From positions 1-8,723 of the forward strand of contig JANXVS010000562.1 of the NCBI GenBank assembly GCA_025351555.1: a DNA stretch of 8,723 bases. Direction: 5' to 3'. The notes below the pieces were generated by a model. That model saw only the letters and a list, made by a program, of their open reading frames with translations, had not been told where the DNA came from and did no database searches. The stretch comes from Pseudomonadota bacterium. Its GTDB lineage: Bacteria > Pseudomonadota > Gammaproteobacteria > Xanthomonadales > Rhodanobacteraceae. A program made the translations under genes and the position numbers. Numbering within the stretch: the stretch's first letter is position 1; every line of letters starts with the position of its first letter. Below, one piece after another: positions 1 through 5,010 of this stretch.

Positions 1-165
1 GTCGAGCTGTTTCTCAACAAACATTTGCCGCGCTGCGACTGTCCCAGGCCTGTACTACGCGTTCGCGGTGAGCTTCCGACTCCTTACTCGAGTTCTTGAA
101 GTCCCTGTAATTATGTAGAGCACGCAGTCGCGCCGACGGCCAATTTGCGCGGCTGCCGACGCGTT

Positions 166-193
166 ACTGCACATAACTGGGAACTACACATAA
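166..193. repeat. Spaced direct repeat, possible recombinase site
   Basis: ACTGCACATAA at 166-176 and ACTACACATAA at 183-193 match at 10 of 11 positions with a 17-base period. Paired short sites of this kind occur at the ends of elements moved by tyrosine recombinases, and the sequence style reminds me of them. No recombinase gene is visible in the window, so the assignment is tentative. Confidence 0.3.
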
Positions 194-311
194 TGGCCGA
201 AAGCGGGTATGCGCGAAGGTAATCCTGACGTGGCCACGGGGGGAGGCATTGCTCGAAGCAAACTTGAACGTCCGCATTGGCGGATTGTCGCTTTTGACCT
301 GCTATGGCAAA

Positions 312-340
312 TTATACATCGATGTATAAAGGTGTATAAA
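312..340. promoter_or_regulatory. 18-bp palindrome plus third half-site, operator-like
   Basis: TTATACATCGATGTATAA (312-329) is a perfect 18-bp palindrome. The half-site TGTATAAA at 323-330 is repeated at 333-340, exactly ten bases on and so on the same face of the helix. This is the architecture of an operator bound by a dimer with a second subunit alongside. The AT-rich site stands out in a GC-rich background. The regulator is unknown, and no intact gene starts nearby on either strand. Confidence 0.4.
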
Positions 341-495
341 ACGTCAACGCAAGAGCGATTTGCGGCTAGTCCTTACAGCCCCAAGATTTTCTTCGTCGCC
401 TCGTGGCCGACTGCAGCCGATCGCAACTGGTCGACCGCCGACGCTGGTCAGTCTCCACGGCATGAATTGATCAACCAATTGCCGCAACTGGTCAG

Positions 496-1443
496 TCAAA
501 TGACTGCCGCCACCTGCTCGCACTTGAGAATTTCTTCACCGTGGAAGTATCCGCGATCAGCGACCGCGTCCAGTTGTTCGACATCCATCGCGGCCTGCGC
601 CTGCTTGGCCATCCCAGCAAGCTGGCTGCGGTCGCTACCGACGTTGGTTACCTCGTGCGCCACGATCAAATGGTGCTTGGCATCCACGGCCGTCTGTACG
701 TTGTACCCCACCACGCCGCTGCCGCGGGTCTTCATCGATCGTGCGTCCGGATCCGTCAGCGATAGCTGTTGATCTGGCGCTTCCCGCATCCGTGTGTCCA
801 GCGCTTTTAGACGCTCCATCTCCTGCTTAAGATGCGCGATCTTCTCTCGCAACTGCACGCCTTTGGCATCCGTATTCGAACGCTCCTGGCGATCTGCCGT
901 GTCCAGCTGGCGCAGGTAGCCATCGATGCTTGCCTCCACTTCGGCAATGCGCCGCTTCATCTTCGCGTTGGTAAAGTTGCGATCCCGGTTGTTGACCGCC
1001 TTGAACTTGCTGCCGTCGATTGACACCAGCGCCAGCGAGAACAGCTGGAGCCGACGGCACAGCAGGATAAATTCGCGACACACCCGACGAATCGCCGCGC
1101 CATTGTCTTTGCGAAAATCCGCAATCGTCTTGAAGTCGGGGGTCAGTCGTCCGGTCAACCACATCAGCTCAACGTTGCGCTGGCTTTCGTGTTCAAGGCG
1201 GCGACTGGATTGAATGCGGTTAAGGTAACCGTAGATGTAAATCTTCAGCAGCGACGACGGACGATAGCCCGGCCTTCCGGTTGCCTCAGGCTCCACTCCT
1301 TCAAACCCCAGCTCGCCAAGATCCAGTTCGTCGACAAACGCTTCGATCACCCGGACCGGGTTGTCCTCGGCAACGTAGTCGTCGATGCAAGCCGGTAGTA
1401 ACGTGCTCTGGGTTCGGTCCGCGCCCTCAATGAATCGCTTCAT
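496..1443 (-). pseudogene. IS1182-type transposase, C-terminally truncated
   Basis: This encodes the first 315 residues of an IS1182-family DDE transposase, an enzyme that cuts and rejoins insertion-sequence ends. Family features visible are the N-terminal LLPACIDDYVAEDNPVRVIEAFVD, described by its key DD and NP residues, then GRPGYRPSSLLKIYIYGYLN-type helix residues near 57-75. The first catalytic Asp is in SIDGSKFKAVNN (residue 143), followed by an insert rich in charged coiled-coil residues (about 165-235), then the second Asp in AVADRGYF (residue 296). Members are usually about 450-480 residues; here a stop follows AAVI, so the third catalytic residue (Glu) and the C-terminus are missing and the protein should be inactive. 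I chose the ATG at 1443 because AGGAG lies about seven bases upstream; an upstream in-frame start at 1479 is less likely. Confidence 0.85.
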
Positions 1444-1464
1444 CGCAACTCCTGCCGAACCCGT

Positions 1465-1480
1465 TGCGGAAGTATACAAT
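1465..1480 (-). promoter_or_regulatory. Possible transposase promoter -10 element
   Basis: On the minus strand TATACT lies in TTGTATACTTCC, about 25-30 bases upstream of the transposase ATG. It matches the sigma-70 -10 consensus at five of six positions. No good -35 hexamer is visible at 16-18 bases, so the element is weak or the promoter relies on flanking DNA. Confidence 0.3.
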
Positions 1481-1676
1481 TTAATGCGTTTTCACACACC
1501 CTCGGCCGACTCCGGAAGCTGACGGTCCAAGAATCGTTGCCGAAAAGCTGACGCTGGCGCCGATCGGGATTGGGAGTCGCCCCCGTCCTGGCGGGAGCCA
1601 TCTTGTCAACTTTCAACTGGTCCGAGAATCGCCGGGCAGGTCAGCGAGGATGGCCGATGCTTCCTCCAGCCACGAT

Positions 1677-1994
1677 TCAGTTGTAATCCTCTTCCCGCTG
1701 ATGCCTCACCGCCAGCACGACGATCTTGGCGGGCCCGGCGATTTCGTAGAGCAGGACGTAGCCGGTCGAACCGAACGGTACCAGCAATTCGCGGCGTAAG
1801 CCGTTGCCGCCGGCAGCCTTGCGGTAGATCAGCGGCGTTTGCGACAAATGCCCTTCGGTCGCCGCGACAATGGCATCGAGCGCGCGTTCGGCCAGTTGCA
1901 GGTCTTCGACAAATTGCGCATGTTCGAGCAGAAACTCGTACAGGCGCAGCAAGTCCTGGCTGGCGCCGGGCGTGAACTCGACGGCGTAGCTCAT
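1677..1994 (-). CDS. ParE/RelE-superfamily toxin
   Basis: A 105-residue protein with the shape of the ParE/RelE toxin fold: an N-terminal strand (VEFTPGASQDLLRLYEFL), two helices (about residues 12-50), then strands ending in LLYEIAGPAKIVVLAVRHQREEDY. The C-terminal VLAVRHQRE motif, with its Arg-His, is typical of ParE-type toxins, which act in the cytoplasm on gyrase or, in RelE relatives, on translating mRNA. The target cannot be told from sequence. The start ATG at 1994 overlaps the antitoxin stop by four bases (ATGA), so translation is probably coupled and antitoxin is made first. A longer in-frame start at 2111 would run through most of the antitoxin gene and is rejected. The reading frame is intact. 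Confidence 0.85.
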   Translation of the reverse strand: MSYAVEFTPGASQDLLRLYEFLLEHAQFVEDLQLAERALDAIVAATEGHLSQTPLIYRKAAGGNGLRRELLVPFGSTGYVLLYEIAGPAKIVVLAVRHQREEDYN

Positions 1995-2281
1995 CGCCTG
2001 CGCGTGGACTTGGCCTTCAGTTGCTTGCGCTTGGCATCGAGCATGTCGCGTAATTCGCCAATGACTTGTTTGGCCGGATGCGAGGTACCAGTGCGCCGGT
2101 ATTTCTGCCATGCGGCCTCGCCACGGGCAAGGAACTCGGCCTGCACGCGGCGGTATTCTACTGCGCTGCGCACCGTGGCCTCGACGAACTCGGACAGGGT
2201 TTCGCCCTTGCGCAGCACGGCCTCAAGGTCGGCTCTAAGTTCCGGCTGGACGCGTACTTGGGGAAGGATGGCGGTTTTCAT
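1991..2281 (-). CDS. Antitoxin of the ParE-type pair, ribbon-helix-helix-like
   Basis: A 96-residue antitoxin. The N-terminus (ILPQVRVQPELRADLEAVL, then GETLSEFVEATVRSAVEYR) fits a ribbon-helix-helix DNA-binding fold: a strand with alternating residues followed by two helices, with the conserved LSEFVE turn. The C-terminal half is basic and helical (about residues 55-96) and should wrap the toxin. It resembles the YlcI/YnfO-like antitoxins that accompany ParE toxins. I prefer the start MKTAILP at 2281, which matches relatives. ATG at 2290 is also possible, and a TTG at 2317 would read through the upstream repeats. No strong ribosome binding site is visible before any of them. It overlaps the toxin start by four bases and probably represses its own promoter through the 11-bp repeats at 2294-2315. 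Confidence 0.8.
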   Translation of the reverse strand: MKTAILPQVRVQPELRADLEAVLRKGETLSEFVEATVRSAVEYRRVQAEFLARGEAAWQKYRRTGTSHPAKQVIGELRDMLDAKRKQLKAKSTRRR

Positions 2282-2293
2282 GGCCATCATTGT

Positions 2294-2315
2294 GTTGCAT
2301 TTGCGTTGCGTTTGC
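2294..2315. promoter_or_regulatory. 11-bp tandem repeat, probable antitoxin operator
   Basis: GTTGCATTTGC (2294-2304) and GTTGCGTTTGC (2305-2315) are head-to-tail and match at 10 of 11 positions. The repeat sits 13 bases upstream of the antitoxin start. Ribbon-helix-helix antitoxins commonly bind tandem sites about one helical turn apart to repress their own operon, so this is a natural operator candidate. Confidence 0.5.
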
Positions 2316-2320
2316 AAATG

Positions 2321-2363
2321 AGGAGAAAAAGGGGCAGGAGAAAAGGGGGCGAGAAAAGGGAAC
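2321..2363. repeat. Purine-rich 15-bp tandem repeats
   Basis: AGGAGAAAAAGGGGC (2321-2335) is followed by AGGAGAAAAGGGGGC (2336-2350), 14 of 15 identical, and by a shorter third copy GAGAAAAGGGAAC (2351-2363). The third copy forms the outer left arm of the large palindrome that follows. The repeats therefore look like duplicated or decayed palindrome ends. Confidence 0.65.
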
Positions 2364-2404
2364 GGAGGTAATTAAAGTCGAGCTAATTACCTCCGTCCCC
2401 TTTT
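2354..2404. repeat. REP-like palindrome with 21-bp arms
   Basis: The left arm (2354-2374) and right arm (2384-2404) are inverted repeats of 21 bases with a single mismatch (A at 2361 against C at 2397), separated by the 9-base loop AAGTCGAGC. The core is GGAGGTAATTA / TAATTACCTCC. Similar GGGGACGGAGGTAATTA palindromes are, as I recall, scattered in Xanthomonadales and other proteobacterial genomes beside REP-associated tyrosine transposases (Y1_Tnp). No such transposase is in the window. The right arm ends one base before homology to YafQ begins, so it marks an insertion or recombination boundary. It could also act as a terminator or transcript stabiliser. Confidence 0.7.
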
Positions 2405-2405
2405 C

Positions 2406-2558
2406 CGCGATCATCCGCTCAAGGGCGAATGGCAAGGTTCACGTGAATGCAACATTGGTGGCGATTTCCTGCTGATCTACCGGATCGCGGACGAAGGCAA
2501 AACGGGACTCGTCGTGTTCGTCCGCGCCGGCACCCATACCGACTTGTTCGGCGCGTAA
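2406..2558 (+). pseudogene. yafQ: YafQ-type toxin, C-terminal fragment
   Basis: Fifty codons and a stop encode the C-terminal half of a YafQ-family mRNA-cleaving toxin: RDHPLKGEW, then a SREC-N-I segment, GGDFLLIYR, and the terminal VRAGTHTDLFG. Full-length members are about 90-100 residues, so the N-terminal half is gone, as is the DinJ antitoxin gene expected upstream. The catalytic His of the usual REC-H-I motif is Asn here and the DW pair is DF, while the late His and Phe (THTDLF) are kept. There is no start codon or ribosome binding site; homology begins directly at the edge of the REP-like palindrome. I am confident of the family and that it is non-functional. Confidence 0.8.
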
Positions 2559-2641
2559 GACTGGCTGGCCTTGCGCGACCGAACTCGCCGTTCCGGCTTG
2601 TCCAATGTCGTATGTCTTGCTTCTCATGCTGCCCGTAAGGA

Positions 2642-2671
2642 CGCCGGGCGCCTTCGTCAATGCGCCCGGCG
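2642..2671. repeat. Perfect 10-bp GC-rich hairpin
   Basis: CGCCGGGCGC (2642-2651) pairs perfectly with GCGCCCGGCG (2662-2671) around the 10-base loop CTTCGTCAAT. No T-run follows on either strand, so it is not a standard intrinsic terminator. It might be a REP-like element or part of a lost coding region. Confidence 0.5.
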
Positions 2672-2743
2672 CGGCCGGAATGTTCAAGCCTTCGCCCGTC
2701 ATGGGCGCGCTGCACGCGGGCTGTTATCAGGACATGCTCAGGG

Positions 2744-2766
2744 CCGCAAGGGAAGCGGGCTTGCGG
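2744..2766. repeat. 7-bp hairpin
   Basis: CCGCAAG (2744-2750) and CTTGCGG (2760-2766) form a perfect stem around the loop GGAAGCGGG. There is no adjacent T-run. Its function is unknown. Confidence 0.35.
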
Positions 2767-2817
2767 TGATGGGAATATTGCTCGACGTGCCGCACCAAGC
2801 CATGCCGGTCTCTCCTC

Positions 2818-2845
2818 GGACGTTCGTATGGACGTCTAGATGTCT
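2818..2845. promoter_or_regulatory. Tandem met-box-like octamers
   Basis: GGACGTCT (2830-2837) and AGATGTCT (2838-2845) are adjacent octamers, each seven of eight identical to the MetJ met-box AGACGTCT. A further partial match, GGACGTTC, lies at 2818-2825, twelve bases before. MetJ binds two or more adjacent octamers upstream of methionine genes in many gammaproteobacteria. On the minus strand the site is followed by GAGGAGA and an ATG, the layout of a regulated start, but the frame closes after 22 codons. The site may be an orphan promoter or a chance match. Confidence 0.35.
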
Positions 2846-2856
2846 AACTAAATTCG

Positions 2857-3519
2857 TTAGAAAACAAACCCCGCCGACGCACGATACATCTGCGCAGGCC
2901 GCTGCGCCCCGCGCACGAACGCGCCCGGCACCTTGACCAGATCGCGTGCACTTTTTAGCTGTCGCCGGAACGCACCCTTGTCGATGACGCGTCCCAAGAT
3001 CGCCTCGCAAGCGCGCTGCACCTCAGTCAACGTAAAGCGCGCGGGTAGCAGGTGCAGCGGTAGGGCGCCGCGCTCAACCTTGTCGCGCAGTGCATGCAGC
3101 GCTTCGGCAAGCATTTGGCCATGATCGAAACCCAGTCGATGGCCGGGCCTTTCCGGATCCACCCACGCGATCGCTTCGGTCTTGCTGGCGGCGACGGCCG
3201 GAACCTGGTCGCTTGGCAACAAGGAGAAGAACAATGTGCTGACCGACCAGCCACGTGGGTCACGATCCGGACCGCTGTGGGTGGCGACCTGCTGCAAGTG
3301 CGGCAGGCGCAGCAGCGCCTTTGCCGCCAGCATGCGCAACGCGGCGTCCTCAAGACTCTTGTCAATCTCCGGCTTGATGATGCCCCCCGGCAGCGCCCAA
3401 CCGCCCGGATCCGGCTTGTTGGCGCGCTGGATCAACAGCACGCGCAACTGCTGGTCAATCAGCGTAAACAGCGCCACGTCGGTGTTGACGATCGGGAACA
3501 GGAGTTTCTTCTCGGTCAC
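2857..3519 (-). CDS. nrtR: NrtR-like Nudix-domain transcriptional regulator
   Basis: A 220-residue protein with a Nudix fold (about residues 8-140) and a C-terminal winged helix (about 155-215: FTLTEVQRACEAILG, DKGAFRRQL, then RGAQRPAQMYR). This architecture is that of NrtR, a repressor of NAD-synthesis genes that senses ADP-ribose or a related nucleotide. The Nudix box begins normally (PGG, SLEDAALR), but the catalytic RExxEExG stretch reads RMLAAKAL, so the metal-binding glutamates are gone. It should bind a nucleotide rather than cut it, as expected for a sensor. The start is GTG at 3519 with GGAG nine bases upstream. It is divergent from a metallophosphoesterase, with a 23-bp palindrome between them. 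Hydrolase activity is unlikely; the exact ligand is unknown. Confidence 0.8.
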   Translation of the reverse strand: MTEKKLLFPIVNTDVALFTLIDQQLRVLLIQRANKPDPGGWALPGGIIKPEIDKSLEDAALRMLAAKALLRLPHLQQVATHSGPDRDPRGWSVSTLFFSLLPSDQVPAVAASKTEAIAWVDPERPGHRLGFDHGQMLAEALHALRDKVERGALPLHLLPARFTLTEVQRACEAILGRVIDKGAFRRQLKSARDLVKVPGAFVRGAQRPAQMYRASAGFVF

Positions 3520-3523
3520 TTAG

Positions 3524-3552
3524 TTGCACTCCGTCACTATCTTTGCTACAGT
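3524..3552 (+). promoter_or_regulatory. Probable promoter of the metallophosphoesterase
   Basis: TTGCAC (3524-3529) and TACAGT (3547-3552) are separated by 17 bases, matching sigma-70 -35 and -10 hexamers at four of six positions each. The predicted transcription start, near 3558-3560, falls inside the palindrome at 3556-3578, a position where a bound repressor would block initiation. Confidence 0.45.
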
Positions 3553-3555
3553 CTT

Positions 3556-3578
3556 CTTAGTGACATACTACCACTAAG
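3556..3578. promoter_or_regulatory. NrtR-type operator palindrome
   Basis: CTTAGTG (3556-3562) and CACTAAG (3572-3578) are perfect inverted arms around nine bases. NrtR operators in proteobacteria are palindromes of about 21 bp containing TAGTG / CACTA half-sites, so both size and sequence fit. The same half-site also occurs as GTCACTA at 3533-3539, inverted relative to TAGTGAC at 3558-3564, suggesting a second, looser site. The position between divergent genes would let one protein control both. Confidence 0.6.
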
Positions 3579-3585
3579 GTGATTC

Positions 3586-4503
3586 ATGAGCTACGACATC
3601 ATCGGCGACATCCACGGCCACGCCAATGCGCTAACCGCCCTATTGCGCAAAATGGGCTACCGCGAACGCGACGGTGTCTGGAGGCATGCAGGCCGACAGG
3701 CGCTATTCATCGGCGACTTCATCGACCGCGGGCCGGGGCAGCTTGAGACCATACGCATCGTGCGCGGCATGGTCGAGGTCGGTACTGCGCTCGCAGTCAT
3801 GGGCAATCACGAGTTCAACGCGATCGCGTGGAACACGGAAGATCCGCAGAAGCCCGGGCACTACCTACGGCCGCACAGCGACAAGAACCACCACCAGCAC
3901 AAAGCGTTTCTGGCCGAGACCGCCGAGCAGCCCGCCCTGCGCCAGGCGATCCTGGATTGGTTCCTGACGCTCCCTCTATGGCTGGACTTGCCCGGACTTC
4001 GTGCGGTGCATGCCTGCTGGCACCCCACGTATATGGCCCAGCTCGCAACGAAGCTCCAGGTCGGCCAGCGGCTGGACTTGAAACTACTCGAGGCCGCGTG
4101 CCGGCGCGGTTCACAAGAGCATCGGGCAATCGAGGCAATCCTGAAGGGGCCCGAGGTGAAACTGCCGGATGGCCTGCAATTCCGGCAGGGCGACCAAATG
4201 CGCTGCGAGGCGCGCACGCGCTGGTGGGAAGCCAGCGCAGTCACGTTTCGCACGGCGGCGATCGTGGATCGCGCGACCGAACCGACGCTGCCCGACACGC
4301 CCGTCCCGGCAGATGTTCGCTTCGGCTACGACGGCGACAAGCCGGTTTTCGTTGGCCACTACTGGATGGATGGCGAGCCAAAACTGCTCACCCCTCGCGT
4401 GGCCTGCGTGGACTACAGCGCTGGCCGCGGCGAACCGCTCGTTGCCTACCGCTGGGACGGCGAGACGGACCTTGATGGAAGGAATTTCATCGCGGCGAAA
4501 TGA
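3586..4503 (+). CDS. Metallophosphoesterase, Ap4A-hydrolase/PrpA-like
   Basis: A 305-residue calcineurin-like metallophosphoesterase with the complete set of metal-binding motifs: GDIHGH (Asp8, His10), GDFIDRGP (Asp44, Asp47, Arg48), GNHEF (Asn74, His75, Glu76), the later histidines in VHACWHP (142, 146) and VGHYW (His258). No signal peptide or membrane helix is visible, so it is cytoplasmic. Relatives hydrolyse diadenosine tetraphosphate or phosphoprotein substrates; the true substrate is not visible. The start ATG has AAGGTG five bases upstream. It is transcribed away from the NrtR-like regulator across a shared operator, so the substrate may be linked to NAD or ADP-ribose metabolism (inference). 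The frame is intact. Confidence 0.9.
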   Translation: MSYDIIGDIHGHANALTALLRKMGYRERDGVWRHAGRQALFIGDFIDRGPGQLETIRIVRGMVEVGTALAVMGNHEFNAIAWNTEDPQKPGHYLRPHSDKNHHQHKAFLAETAEQPALRQAILDWFLTLPLWLDLPGLRAVHACWHPTYMAQLATKLQVGQRLDLKLLEAACRRGSQEHRAIEAILKGPEVKLPDGLQFRQGDQMRCEARTRWWEASAVTFRTAAIVDRATEPTLPDTPVPADVRFGYDGDKPVFVGHYWMDGEPKLLTPRVACVDYSAGRGEPLVAYRWDGETDLDGRNFIAAK

Positions 4504-4572
4504 TTGTCGCGGCCCCTGAGACGGAAGGAAGGGAAGATCGCCGCTCTGGGACAACAAAATCAAGGGTTCCAA

Positions 4573-5010
4573 ATGACGGTATCTGATCTCAAGTTGCGGC
4601 TGCTCAACCGCCTGCGCGCGGCAGGCAAGCCGGCCATCGCCGTGGGCATTGACCTGGGCACGACCAAGAGCTGCGTGGCCTACGCCAAGTACGATCCGAA
4701 GGAAAACACGCTGGACTGCGGTTGCGTTCCCTTTGAGCTCGCGGACGGAGTGCGCGGCGCGGCGCTGCCATCGGCGGTCGCGCTGCAGGGCGAGCGCCGC
4801 CTGTTCGGGGCGCAGGCGATGGCCTTGCGCAAGACGCGCGGCATGAAGGCCGAGTGTGACGCATATGCGCAAGTCGGTTTCCGGGCTGATGTCGGACCTG
4901 CGACCGGCGGGCCTGGACGATTTCGGCCTCGCACACGCGCTGCGCGAAGGCGCGATCCGCACCCTCCTCGAATCCGGTGGCATCCTCTACGACTTGCGCA
5001 TCGACGATGA
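4573..5010 (+). pseudogene. Hsp70 (DnaK-like) N-terminal fragment, chimeric
   Basis: From the ATG at 4573, about 93 residues match the start of an Hsp70-type chaperone ATPase: the phosphate-1 motif GIDLGTTKSCVAY (about residues 26-38), LPSAVAL, and RRLFGAQAMALRKT. Hsp70 proteins are about 600 residues or more, so over four fifths are missing. Similarity stops after GMKAE, near 4853; beyond it the frame runs out of phase through an unrelated histidine kinase to a stop at 5010, giving an Arg/Pro-rich tail typical of wrong-frame GC-rich DNA. The conserved substrate-binding domain is absent and the nucleotide-binding fold incomplete, so no chaperone function is expected. It starts 69 bases after the phosphoesterase stop and may be cotranscribed. 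The ribosome binding site (AGGGTT) is weak. Confidence 0.75.

Larger units (their letters stand above)
1..495. other. Gene-free left flank with repeat sites
   Basis: I find no gene I can support here. Open frames on either strand are short, lack a convincing ribosome binding site and resemble no family I recognise. Two structured sites are listed separately: a spaced direct repeat at 166-193 and an AT-rich palindrome at 312-329. An 11-base word, CGCAACTGGTC, occurs at 422-432 and again at 484-494, the second copy lying directly beside the truncated transposase end. That suggests a deletion or recombination scar. A minus-strand frame of about 22 codons ending near 373 (AVGHEATKKILGL at its end) looks protein-like but is too short to name. 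Confidence 0.5.
496..1505 (-). mobile_element. Remnant of an IS1182-family insertion sequence
   Basis: The truncated transposase and its 5' leader define this remnant. The transposase end of the element is absent: sequence unlike the family begins at about 495. The upstream end is probably near 1490-1505, where the minus strand reads GGTGTGTGAAAACGCA, similar to terminal repeats I associate with this group. The partner repeat is not present to confirm it. Confidence 0.5.
2559..2856. other. Gene-free spacer with hairpins and a met-box-like site
   Basis: No gene is supportable. A plus-strand frame at 2607-2763 and a minus-strand frame with a good GAGGAGA ribosome binding site before an ATG at 2804 (22 codons) resemble nothing I know. 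The region holds a 10-bp GC hairpin (2642-2671), a 7-bp hairpin (2744-2766) and tandem met-box-like octamers (2830-2845), listed separately. It may be the wreck of a regulated gene whose promoter alone survives. Confidence 0.45.

Noticed and set aside
209..772. Plus-strand open frame of 187 codons over the transposase end
   Set aside because: Its second half is antisense to the transposase and the translation is Ser/Thr/Ala-rich without motifs; a shadow frame.
1506..1676. Possible gene remnant between the insertion and the toxin
   Set aside because: A minus-strand segment (SWLEEASAILADLPGDSRTS then stop) looks protein-like but is 20 residues and not identifiable; the rest shows only a repeated AGCTGACG word (1518 and 1549 regions).
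2607..2763. Short plus-strand frame (MSYVLLLMLPVRTPGAF start)
   Set aside because: No ribosome binding site and no recognisable family. PGAFV resembles a bit of the NrtR-like C-terminus, but the match is too short and GC-biased to mean duplication.
2738..2804. 22-codon minus-strand frame behind GAGGAGA
   Set aside because: Good binding site but the peptide matches nothing and ends quickly; kept only as context for the met-box-like site.
2559..2856. SAM-type riboswitch beside the met-box-like site
   Set aside because: I could not fit any known SAM riboswitch core to the stems; only isolated hairpins are visible.
2843..2860. Hairpin TCTAAC-N7-GTTAGA as terminator of the regulator gene
   Set aside because: Only a six-pair, AT-rich stem that overlaps the stop codon and lacks a following T-run on the minus strand.
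3815..4475. Long frames on both strands inside the metallophosphoesterase
   Set aside because: Arg/Ala/Pro-rich translations typical of shadow frames in GC-rich DNA; the phosphoesterase frame has all motifs.
4111..4983. Minus-strand open frame of 290 codons
   Set aside because: Crosses the stop of the phosphoesterase, the spacer and the Hsp70 fragment in antisense; no motifs or binding site.
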